A stretch of DNA of 64,000 bases from Membranipora membranacea (Eukaryota > Bryozoa > Gymnolaemata > Cheilostomatida > Membraniporidae): contig OU612065.1 of the NCBI GenBank assembly GCA_914767715.1, positions 9,052,001 through 9,116,000 of the forward strand. Direction: 5' to 3'. Shown in pieces: positions 1 to 11,349 of the stretch. Each line of letters begins with the position of its first letter. Within the stretch, counting starts at the first letter, position 1. The notes beneath the pieces were generated by a model. That model had not been told where the DNA came from and searched no databases. It saw only the letters and a list, made by a program, of their open reading frames with translations. The position numbers and the translations under genes were made by a program.

Positions 1-1120
1 GTTTATGACATAAATATAGCAGAACGGCATCAGGCGTCTATTGGGCGTAAGGTTATTACATCAACAAAGCTGTTAGTGATGAGGGTAACTGGATCTTTGT
101 CTTAACTTCACCACAGCGCAGTAGTTTGTTGCGCGTAGTGTAAACTTCTGACTCTTGGCAAAGGAGTTGTGTCCCCTTGCTGGTGAAACCAAGAACTCAA
201 TATTTATATTCATCGAGGTGCTTGTCGAGAAAAATACATTTAATTTAATTTATGGTCAACGACTGCAGAAAAACTCCTTTGTCATGCTATAGTCTTCAAA
301 TGCAATTTATCATTTGACGTAGGGCTAACAGTATATTTTATTACTCAGAGGGGGAATTTTGAATCCTTTTCACTGAAACTTTGTGATTTGACAATATTTT
401 ACAGTTTTGTCAGGACAAATTGGAAATCGCTGTAAATACAGGAAAGACCTGTAGGTATCTTTTCACCAATTTAGCTTACTAAAAAAGAAAGGTGGCTATC
501 AATAATTTGATAGATATGGGAGAATTGTTTTCCTTCACAGCTCAAACAATGACACCAATCCAGTTTTCAGTGCAAAATGGTCACTTAACAAGAGAACATC
601 ACAATATTTGTTCAGGATCTTTATTTAATATGTTATAAGTCTTGATTCATTATACCCAATATTTGTGACAGACAGCAGCATGATAACATCATTACAGCAC
701 ATGGCTTTCAAAAAGTGTTCCTCATAAAATAATTACAGTGTTTAACAAAAGTTTAAGCTTCAATAGAGTACATAACAAATTTCAGTAATATTTATAAATA
801 TCATGAGCAATAAACACAACCATGTATGTGGGCCCAGCCCTGAATGAAAAAGTTGTGACATGGAGGTTGAACAACAGAATTAAAAACAACAGTATTTTCC
901 AGCCTACTATGATGAGTTTGTTATTTGGTATAGGATAAGAAACATTAAAATAAACATAATGTAACTATTAAATGAAGGTGTTCCATTGAATTTAAGGAGT
1001 GACTTGGTGACAAAAAAATGACTATGGATATGTAGTGTCTTGGTACCAATAATATCTTCTAGATTAAGTCAGAAAACTATAAAAATAATTCAGTCTTTAG
1101 AGCACTTTGTAGTAATGCAT
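1..1120 (-). other. 3' flank and probable 3' UTR of the IRSp53-like gene
   Basis: This stretch lies downstream of the stop codon of the minus-strand IRSp53-like gene. I see no coding exon on either strand. A minus-strand AATAAA (plus-strand TTTATT at 620-625) is a possible polyadenylation signal, which would give a 3' UTR of about 500 nt. The leftmost 600 bp show nothing recognisable. Confidence 0.5.
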
Positions 1121-1624
1121 TCAGCGCCTTCCAGTAGGGGGTAAAGGTGGAGGTGGTGGAACCCCTCCTCCCATAGGGGGAGGTGGTGGAATCCCTCCTC
1201 CCATAGGAGGCGGTGGTGGCACTCCGCCCCCCATTGGAGGCGGTGGTGGAGCTGGAGGTCCACCACCCATAGGAGGGGGAGGTGGGGCAGGTGGGCCACC
1301 TGCCATAGGAGGTGCTGGTGGTGTTGGTATTGAGGCTCTTGGCATACTGGTCATTGGTGGTGGTGGCGGCATTCCAGCCATACCGACTGGAGGAGCATTC
1401 ATTCTCATAGATTGAGCACCTGGATTTCCCATTGTTACCATTTGATTTGCCATAGGTGGTGGTGGTGGGGGATCACCTGCATCTAGCTGGTCTCTTGGGC
1501 GTCCCTTTCTGAATCCTGCTGGGAGGGTAGCTGTCGTATAGTCTGCTCCTCCTCCTGGTCTGATGTTACCTCCTGAATGGAAATCTGAGGGTGGCGGTGG
1601 TAGTGGTGGGGATGAATGATCATC
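1121..1624 (-). CDS. Alternative last coding exon B: polyproline tail of the IRSp53-like protein
   Basis: The acceptor TTTTGACAG precedes GATGATCATTC at 1624, phase 0, compatible with the donor at 2622. The exon encodes 167 residues and stops with TGA at 1123-1121. It holds several runs of four to six prolines separated by Met-Gly-Gly, with the short spacing of profilin- and SH3/EVH1-binding sequences. I see no convincing WH2 motif. The first proline run is PPLPPPP and the last PPPPPLPP. The Pro/Gly runs produce long overlapping reading frames that are not genes. Confidence 0.75.
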   Translation of the reverse strand, partial: DDHSSPPLPPPPSDFHSGGNIRPGGGADYTTATLPAGFRKGRPRDQLDAGDPPPPPPMANQMVTMGNPGAQSMRMNAPPVGMAGMPPPPPMTSMPRASIPTPPAPPMAGGPPAPPPPPMGGGPPAPPPPPMGGGVPPPPPMGGGIPPPPPMGGGVPPPPPLPPTGRR

Positions 1625-4600
1625 CTGTCAAAATCAAACAAATTCATTGAATTACTTGGTTTATTTCTCATTTGTTTCTGGCTCTGCGATGAGTCTACAG
1701 AAACCTCATTACAACATCTACACATTCATGTGAACTTAGAGAAAGGCAGTTAGAAGGCAATGAAAAAAATCGAACAGGTTGGTTGGTTCAATATTTCATA
1801 CTATTATTGTCACCAACATGCAATGAGATATCTAGTAAGTAGTTATAGTTGTTGACGTTTCAGCTTTTTGTTAGGATTCAGGATTTTTACAAAAACTGTA
1901 GCACTTCCACAACAATCCTGGATTCCTGGTAAAAACATGGTATTGCATCATTCACATTTGAATTGCGAAATACGTTCTAAAACCCACCGTTAATAGGGTC
2001 ATGGTGCATAATTGAGCTATAATCTTCATTATGTTAGCATTTAAGTTTAGACTAGTAATCTGGGTTCACAAACTGTATATTGATATGCATATGCCCTTGT
2101 TCTTGGACAGGCAGCGCAATAATTTACCAGGTTTGAGCAGGTTTTGGTAAGGAATGCAGGCAGTCATCTTCGTATGAAGACATGAGATGAGGAACATACA
2201 ACTACAACAATGACGAGCAGACACAGGTGAGATCAGTGAAATCGAGGAATACTGAGAAGAGAGTGACTCATTGTTGAAGTTGATAGTAATTGTCATAGTT
2301 TTGTGTATTATAGTTGGCGTTTGGATCATAGTTTTGGTCATGGTTGTATGGATTGGGATCATAGTTCCCATCATAGTTGACATTGGCTTCATAGTTTGCC
2401 TCATAGTTGGGTACATCATAGTTATATACCTAAAATATGTTAAAGAATGTACAAGAGGATAAGATATGGGATATCCTAAAGGACGATGAGATAAGTTAGT
2501 AAAAAGCTCGTGCTCACAGTCACAGTTAAGATGGTGATATCAGACATTGGAAAATGACAACGATGAGGGGCAACAGGTGCTTTGCTTTATACTGCAGTCA
2601 TTTCAACAACACCTAATATACCTGCTGTTGATTCTGATAGATATGAGGGTATGGAGGGATGGCGTTATCATAGAAGAAGCTGGTATTGTGACTGCTTACA
2701 GGACTAGTAGGTGCACCTCCTGCTGCTGCCTGCTGAGCAGCAATCTGCTGCTGCTGATAATTATACAGCTGCATTTCATGATTATACACAGCATAGTCAT
2801 AGGCAGCTTTATCTTGATCATAGGCTGCCTGCTCAGCATCATAAGCTTGCTGCTTATTCCCATATTCATGATCTGATGGCGGTTTGTGGTTCAGGTGCTG
2901 GTCAGGAATATACGCTTGTTGATCAGCAGCAGTATGCGGGTTGGAAAGGTGAAAATTGGGAGGCCTATTGACAGGAGACTGCCCATAGATTGAGGCATTA
3001 CGGCTAAGTGACTGAGAATTGGAAGATGAATTAGGAGCACTTTTGTTGAAGTAACTGTTGTATGTGAGGTCATTACTAGGAGAGGTGGGTGTATTGAGAG
3101 AGGATATCCATTGCTGAGCTCGCGCGAGCTGTTCCATCTAGCAAGCCAAAAAAAGATATGAGGGAAATATCAGAAGCAAGAACAAAACACTCTTTTCACG
3201 CCATGCAGTATGATGCTATTTAAAAAAACAGTAGCAGTAAATGAGCTAACCAGGCTAAGAGAAGATCATACCATGAAGCGCGTAGTTTTCATTTGTTTCA
3301 CAGAGTGACTCCTACTCTAATAACAGAGTATAATACTGGCTTAGACACAGGGCATCACTATTACTCTACTTGTCTGATCAAGGAGTTGCCCACTTCTCTA
3401 GCATGGGAGGACAAGTCATATTGGATGTGATAGATAGATAATTACATTGCAGTAAACAGCAATGATGAATTGCATGTTATTGGTGCATTCATTGGGCCAA
3501 ACGTAATGTTGTTATTTTGCAGTAGACATGACTTGGGTAATTACAATGCTACAACATGTAGCACAAAATGTTAGCTGATTATCTTTCAATGTGCAACCTT
3601 AAAAACAAAATTATAATGTTATTGAACAGATAGATTATAGACAAACAAAATTATACGGTTGATAAGATGTCACAGAGCACTAGCAGTAGTAGAGTAGAGC
3701 AAGTTACCTGAGACTGCGACAGACCAGGAGGCAGGCTTCTGCCTGCTCCATGGCCTGTCAGTTGACCAGATGAATGGTTCTTTTTATATGGTAAGGTCAT
3801 GGTGGACCTTTCATCCGGACTGTAATTATTGAAGTTGAAATGAGAATGTTTAGCACGACCCATATGCATACCATCATCATCATCTGCTGTCAAATCAGCA
3901 ACGCTTTTGCTGAATTTACTACTGTAATTGCAACATAGACAAAATGGTGACACAAACATCAGATGAAACAAGGTGATAATATGGCATCAGGGCATAACGA
4001 GATTAATAGTTTTCTCATTTTCAGAATAGCCGGTGACCAATTTGAAGGAAGAAAAGTAAGTATCAAAACAGATTGATATTTTGGTAAAAACATCAGGTAG
4101 TTTGAAGTCAGCACAGGTATATAAATAGACGCGTAAATTACAGTATATAATAGCTGTAATATCAGGTTTCTATGGTTCTACAAAACATCACTTATAATAT
4201 TGATTATTATTCTTAATAATATTTCAATGAATGTAAGGTAAGCTGTGATCGTACAGAATGCTGTGATTGTACAGCATGCTGTGAACTGCGAACTGCCATT
4301 TGTATTCATTTCATATCTATTGGTTTACTATCGTATGGTCAAAAAATGATACCTGGAGGAAATCGTTGAATCTTGAGTGAGGCTGTTTTTCCTCCTGAGT
4401 GGTTCTGTAAATGAAATCGGGAACCATCCAAACCTAAAAAGTTAATTACCACATATTTAACAGAGTGAATACGAGCCAATTTTTTGAGTCAACCATATTA
4501 AATTATGATTAAAATATTAGAGCACAGGTCCTTCTGAACAGGAGGATGCAAAGTAATTATACCTTTGACATGAGCCTATAATTACTAAGTTTTGTCTGTT

Positions 4601-7600
4601 TAGATACTCACTGTTTAGTACGAGTGTTTTGACCATAGTGCCAGCCATCTTTTTTCTCTCCATATAGTAGAAGAATATCACTTTGTGTAAATTCCAGCTG
4701 ATTAGCGCCTTCACCCTCGTGGTTATACAGAGCTTTCACTCGCGGCTTATCTGAGCCAGAGCTGGAAGCTGGAATGGCCGGAAGAGGGTCATTAGTTCCT
4801 CTACCATAACTGCCCCCTGCAAGAGCGTATTAATGCAGTCAAAATCAAGTTATCAACTAACCTATAGTTCAAGAGTATTAGCTGATATGCATTGCACCTT
4901 ACACAAACTGATTAGCTGACAGGGGTATTACATAAAAAGGAAAAGAATATTTGATCTCATCACAATCTGACATATCCCTCACTGCATGCTCAATAAGCGG
5001 GAAAGTAAAAAAAATTATTACTTTACGAATCAGCGCAGGCAGGGTTTAGACACAGAAAAACAAGACTGAAGAAGATCATAAAACAGAGAAGAGAATACAG
5101 ACCTGAATGACTAGACATATCATCCGGGAAATCACCGCTTCCATTGTGCGGTAAATTGGCATTGTTGTTTTCAGCTGTAAGCTAAAATGTATAACTCGTA
5201 ATTAGAAGCATGGCCTTTATAGATGTTTCTAGCAAACAGTGTTGTCATCACAGATGGGTAAAGAACTACAGTTTGCGTAGGTAGTAGTTGCGAGGCATCT
5301 TGGCCTCATATCGTGGGCAAAGACTTCAAGTGTTGCCAATGTCAGACTTGGGTACTTAGAAAAAACCTGCCAACATCTTTTTCAGCGCTTGAAAATGTCT
5401 TCCTCTGTTTAAAAGAGCTGCAGTTTCAATGAAAAACAACTCACACTCATGTCAGTGAGGGTTTCCATTATCTTAAGTGTCTCTTTAGTCATATCTTTAG
5501 ACTGTGTCAACTTCTCCCAATCGGGAAGTCTGTGCTGTAGCAACTCTTGAGACTGAAACAAAACGAAGCTCAATGTTTTGAATAAGATAATTGTGCAAAA
5601 ATCAAAACAGCTCTTGTCAAGTCCTGAAGTGCGACAACAAATCCCATGACAATTGAAATGAGTCCTATATGGTGCCAGCCAGTGAAGCCTATGATGTAAA
5701 ATGTATTACATTGGAAATTTCCGGACTTGTTCTATTACAATGAAGTACGAATGACAAATATATTAAATAAAAGTGATATATCATTATTTTGTGTCATATT
5801 GAAATGACATCCTTTGATTTGAATGATATCTGGTTAATATTTGGTGGGACATATTAGTTTACACCGATGTCCTGTCTAACCTAGTCCTTACCATTCTGTG
5901 CTGAGTAGCATGGTTCTTTGCCATCCCAACCAACTTTTCAAGAGCAAATATGTAACTTGTCCTTTCCTCAAACAAAGCCTAAACAGGAAGTGATCAGCCG
6001 TTATTTATGTCATAGAAGAAAAAAGATTTCAGACAAGGTAAATCCAGGTAAATCCTATTAACTGCAATCAAGATGGGGATTATCTTGGCAGAAGATTATA
6101 AATTCCATACATTTATCCCTTCAACTCCATCATTAAATGTAGCAGGAGTAAGACATCAGGGTGATTATAACAACAGCATACAGCAGGGCTGACTTGACTT
6201 ACATCTTTGAGGTGTTTGATTCTGAATCTGTCTAACTTCTGCTTACTGTCATTTGCTTCTCTGAAGTACTGATAACAGAGAAAGTGTATATTTACGTGCG
6301 CATGTATGACATTTGTGCATTTGCAATCTATCGTAATTGCACTTGTCTATACGGCATGAAGAATATCCTCTATTGGACTGGAATTTCAAATTCACAATTT
6401 ACCTAATAAGAAATTCGCTAATTTCACTGATTGCTCCATCTTTTCTATGAAGAATGTTATGAGATAGTGGTAAAACTTATAGTCTGAGCAATGAATCGCA
6501 GGTAAATTTTCAGGGAGGAGCAGTCTGCACGGAGTCACCGAACTTACATATGGACAGTGTAATGATAGTGTACTGCATTAGGATTGAGAGTGTAATAACA
6601 GTGCCTGAGCCACAATCACCTTGTAATCAATTTACCCATGATAGTGTAGTGTGTTTTGAATATTTTACAAACAGTTTCTTGGTCAACAGCACCCCTTTTA
6701 GTCATAATACTAGACCTACAACATTCAGTTACGCAAAATATCCGCTGTGAACTGTGAATAACTTATACCACTATGAAGTTGTGAGTAGTGCATACAACTT
6801 TGATCCAATTGGGGCAAATGAAACCAAAAAGATCCCCTGTTGTACCGTAATAGATGAGCTATACATATAGTGAATACAGTGACCGGAGATAGCAGTGACT
6901 TTGGTAGCGCTATTTTGATGATGGCGATGAATGATGGCACAATAATTATCGTTATTGCTTGCGTTCAATAATTCTATCATAAAAATGTAAATGATACTGA
7001 CTGCAACTGGAGGACGCAGGACAGAAACAGGATTTATGGGGATGATAGCTAACTTTTAAAGTTTTTTGAAACACTTAGTTTTATTGTAGTTAGTTCCCCA
7101 ATGAATATACACAATATGCACAAAAAAGGAACTGTGAGGGGGTGAAATGGGCGACATTGGCTGTGTACAGAACTGGAGCAGGGCCAGCACCAGCAGGATC
7201 ATCATTGTAAAAGCCTCTAATATTCAGTTTCAGAGTTAACAAGAAATATAATATACTATTCAATTCTATACTCGTTATATAGTGATAATTTTACCTGCAT
7301 CTCCTTTGGGTTTTGGATTCCACCTTTGCCTTTCTTTCGATGCTTGTGAAGGTTGGCGACAGCTTTTTTATATGGCACATACAGCTTATAATGTTCTTTG
7401 TTATATTTTTTCAGCTTATCCTACAAACAAGACACTAACTATTAAATCCTTAGGGGAAAGACACTCTCACATCACGTTTTTAATCAAATGTCAATCTACA
7501 TGTAGCAATACGGTGGGTGCTGGGTGTTAGAAAATCTTTTCTAGGGATGTTCTGTAAGAAACATAATGCTCTTTGCGAAATTTAATTCAATTCTTTTTGA

Positions 7601-10600
7601 ATTTGGTTGTGGGAGACATGATCATCAAAGGTTAAACTGCAACTCCAATTTCATCAGCAATCTTGATAAATAGGGTCGAAACAGTTTTTAAGTACCAATT
7701 ACAGCAAATTTTAACTCATATCATTAACTTTAATTGGTGATTCTTTATTAATTGCATGGGTCACAACGTTAGACAGTCTGTGAGTTTTATAACAAAGGGC
7801 ACTACACAGTAGCCTTGAACAGTCTCTCTTGGAGGCCTACCAGAGACTATAGATATATCTATAGTCTCTGGGCCTACTACACATTTTTTTCAACAGTTGA
7901 AAAAAAACGACCATTATGCAAGTGTGAAATAATCTTATTGATGAACAAAGGCTACTAAAAACATTTGTTGGTTACACAAAATTGGACAAGAATTGGTAGT
8001 ATAAAATTTCACTGGAGCGTTAGGGACTCCTACCTCCATTTTTTCACTGTTATCAAGAAGAACAAACTCCAGAGGATTGCACAGCTCTTTCTTCAGTGCT
8101 CCAACCTAAGAAGACATAAGAAGTTACTGACGGTTAACTTGTTTTGTTGTGCAACTCAACGCAACACAACAGATCCTCAGGCAAACAGATCGCCATGATT
8201 AGACTGACATATTAGAGTACAATATGCGATTTTCCATGACGTGCACATGATCCTTTTACAAAGCAGACAGGGTACGGAGGCAAACTGTAACCTCAAGAAT
8301 GTGTTTGTACTGTGTAGGTATAGTGCTATGATGTAATAGGGCAGCTTAATGGTCATGTCATCATGACAATATTCACAACAACCTAACTTCAAACTTGCGT
8401 GTTACCGTTATACACTAATATCGCAAACTCATTGTACTTGGAATATCTACAGTCACCATTAAAACCAAACTAGTCGACGAGCACATCATCCCATGAAGAC
8501 CATGAAACCTTCTTTGGCAGGCGATAATGATGAGCTATCACCGTGGAGTTGCCGTTATAGTATCATTTATGTGTTGATTTTTAGCATACTGTCATTATAA
8601 CAAACATCTATAAAGTATTACAACCTTACATTTTCATCTATCTGACTTTGAATCTCTTTGTAGATTTCGGCCATCTGCATCAATGCGTGACCTAAAAAAA
8701 AACGGGAAATAATCATGAGTCACATCACAGACCACAGCCTGAGTCAGTAAGTCTAGTACAATAATGTCATCTCTATAATTGGAATGACAAAAATCAACAA
8801 ACCAGACAATAAACATAATGATAGATGTCTGTATATATCACAGAATAAGAATATCCTTTATGAGTTCTCTCTGACCAGAATCAAATTAAATTACTGCTTG
8901 GCGTGCTCAAGCTCATATAACCAAGCTGGCACTCAGGGTTCAGTGAGCAGTTTCCTTACTAGAGACATCACAAATTAGCCCCTTTTAAAAAAGCCATTAT
9001 GGATCACTACCCTATAATGTACAATGGTGTGAGTTAGCCCTGGGTTTTTGAAACCAAAACCCGTGGCCGTGTGAACAGGGCTAGGTGTGAGTGGTGTGCT
9101 TGCAATTTCCTGAGATTGTGCTTCAATGCATGCCCAAAAGTTTTCTACAGATCGGAATGTGGCAAACAACCTAACGGAAGATGATCAAACCAAATAGCTG
9201 TTTCACTATGACCTAATGTTTTGCCAAAAATATCCGACTTCTGAAACAATTTGACTAATCATGAGTGACAAACCAACCAAAAATATGTGTCCATTATTAT
9301 TATTCCAGTTGAGGAATTTCATAGTGACTGATTATACACATTCAATATCAAACTACTATGGGCTGATAAGTAAACGCAGAGGAGATAGACATTGTCATGG
9401 TGAGATTCCTAAACAGATGCCTCCATCGCACTTCACATGCTAACCATTATCACATAAGGTGATTGACCATGCTTTAACTTGGTCTAATACAGGGATCAAC
9501 ATACCCACGCCGATGACTGATCCTTCTGACTGGCTGGCAGCCTGTCCCAGTATGGTTATGGCATCACAGTGTGCTTTTGCTTTCTGAGAAGTCACTAAAA
9601 TAATTAAATAATTATAATCATGATGATTGCAGAAGAGAGAGAAGTAGAAGTAGCTGAACATTATGATGCTGCCTCACTCAACGGATAAAGGTGCTGCGAT
9701 TTTCTATATACTGCATCAATGACTGAGTGATATAACGCTGAGAGAGATTGACAGTTCTAGGGAAGGGATAAGGACTGAAGAAAGCATGAAATCCATTAGA
9801 TATACATAGGGCAGTAGTTATAAGGACACCAATCATTGTACCATGCAGTGTCACAAATTTTCAGTCATACGATTCTACTTTTATGAATAGTTTGATCATG
9901 AGTTGATTTATTCTGACACATCTCATCAATCATCCCGAAGCACCCACCATCAGTTATCCTGTGTGAAGGCTGGAAGTGATCTTGTTTTCGCTTCATGGAT
10001 TCTAAGGACAAGTGGTCTGACACGGATAATCATAATAAGGATTTAGTAGAATTAATAGAATTCTCATCTCAACTCAGGTCAAGCTAGACTGTTAGCACCA
10101 ATAAAGTTGCATCGAACAATTATTGAAACATTATAGAGCGAGCAGTAATATCCCTGATCAGAGGAACACCGTCTGAGACAGCAGTACGGCAAATAGGTCC
10201 CTGGTCTTTGACAACAACTTCTCATCAGCCTATCAATACACCCTCAACTTACCTTCAAGCGATTTATGCAGGGCTTTTCCACTGCTCCATACAGCTTTCA
10301 ATCCTTGTGTGAAATTTATTTGTAAATCCTGAAAACAAAAAACGACATAATTATTTTGATTCATGACAAGGTGCGGAGTCTGAGAATTAACTGGGATTCA
10401 GCATTGTCCAACTCAGCTAGCTGTTATTTTTGTTGTCACATGCCAGATGATGTTCTTTCAGCTATTTATTCCCATATGTGATGCTCCCACATGTCTTCAC
10501 TTTCATTGAGCAGAGAGTGTAATTTAGCATCGATTCCTTGTCTTCACACCCTGATCTATATGTTGAGATGACACCATAGCAGCGACGACAACATTAAGAT

Positions 10601-11349
10601 GTCTAAAGGTGAGCAAGTATTGACTGTTTGCCGATGTGATAACTGGAGTAAGGCTGGAGTTCAAGAAGTTGCCATAACTGACCAGTTCATTCACTGTATG
10701 GATTTTATATACACATACTGAGTATATGTATACACATTGAGTATATGCCGCCCAGTCAGCAATATGTTTAGGACACAAAATTGATCAGGAATTGATTTCG
10801 GCTATACCTTACAAAACTAGGCGTCAAACGATACTCAAGATACAGTCAAACCTATGCATAGATTGGACGCCTTATATGAAAAACATGCATATACAGCGTA
10901 TACACAACATTGACATCATAATCAACAATGTGGAAGACTTCCTGAATCCACCAAATATGACATAAGCAAGAGCTCTAGATAACACGGAACAATCGGATGT
11001 TGGGGCCAATCACATATTTGGCAATGACTATTCCCACCATAACAGCAAATCAGCAAAGAGTAAGAGAGGGGTAATGGGGAAATAAAAATCATCTGAGTTA
11101 TTTGTCATCAGATCAAACACTGAACGCGAAGAACAAACACACCAAAACATGACAAATCAGAATAATAAGACAACGCAGCAGGGGCCATAGCCACCAGCCT
11201 GTTGTGACCTGTAAGGTAACTGCAGTGTGCATAAAAATACCATGATCTCTCTGTCCTGTGAATTTTACTGATATTTGAGGGCTAACCTTGTAAATAGTGG
11301 ATGTAACCTGGTGAGCCTTTTCACTTCGGTCCGCTTCCTGGTCACCCAT
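1121..11349 (-). CDS. BAIAP2: IRSp53/BAIAP2-like I-BAR (IMD) and SH3 adaptor protein
   Basis: Actin-membrane adaptor: the I-BAR (IMD) domain bends and bundles at the plasma membrane, and the SH3 domain recruits WAVE/Ena-type partners in filopodia and lamellipodia. Exons from the 5' end: 11349-11287, 10328-10253, 9594-9505, 8691-8630, 8105-8034, 7420-7295, 6268-6203, 5978-5892, 5552-5445, 5181-5103, 4816-4612, 4433-4353, 3921-3708, 3137-2622, then either 2429-2268 or 1624-1121. All junction phases agree. The IMD covers about residues 1-245 (VTSQKAKAHCDAI, ALMQMAEIYKEIQ and the basic HKHRKKGKGG stretch). SH3 is about 301-358 (ALYNHEG, DGWHYGQ, GWFPISF). The linker shows no clear CRIB motif. A Q/Y-rich segment follows. 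The isoforms end at 668 or 782 residues. The ATG is the first in-frame one and aligns with human IRSp53. BAIAP2L1/L2 homology cannot be excluded, but the SH3 match favours BAIAP2. Confidence 0.9.
2268..2429 (-). CDS. Alternative last coding exon A: Tyr/Asn-rich tail of the IRSp53-like protein
   Basis: The exon follows the acceptor TTTTAG and continues the phase-0 junction from exon 3137-2622. It encodes 53 residues before TGA at 2270-2268. Nearly every third or fourth residue is Tyr, in N-Y-D, N-Y-E and N-Y-N contexts, ending YYQLQQ. The same upstream donor also fits the acceptor at 1624, so the two terminal exons are mutually exclusive alternatives. Confidence 0.7.
   Translation of the reverse strand, partial: VYNYDVPNYEANYEANVNYDGNYDPNPYNHDQNYDPNANYNTQNYDNYYQLQQ
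7834..7877. repeat. 30-bp perfect palindrome flanked by 7-bp direct repeats
   Basis: Positions 7841-7870 form an uninterrupted palindrome with arms CAGAGACTATAGATA and its exact reverse complement. It is bounded on both sides by GGCCTAC (7834-7840 and 7871-7877), like a target-site duplication around two fused inverted-repeat ends. It lies in an intron of the IRSp53-like gene. Confidence 0.7.

Noticed and set aside
1090-1299. His/Leu-rich minus-strand frame
   Set aside because: It is the shifted-frame reading of the polyproline exon of the IRSp53-like gene.
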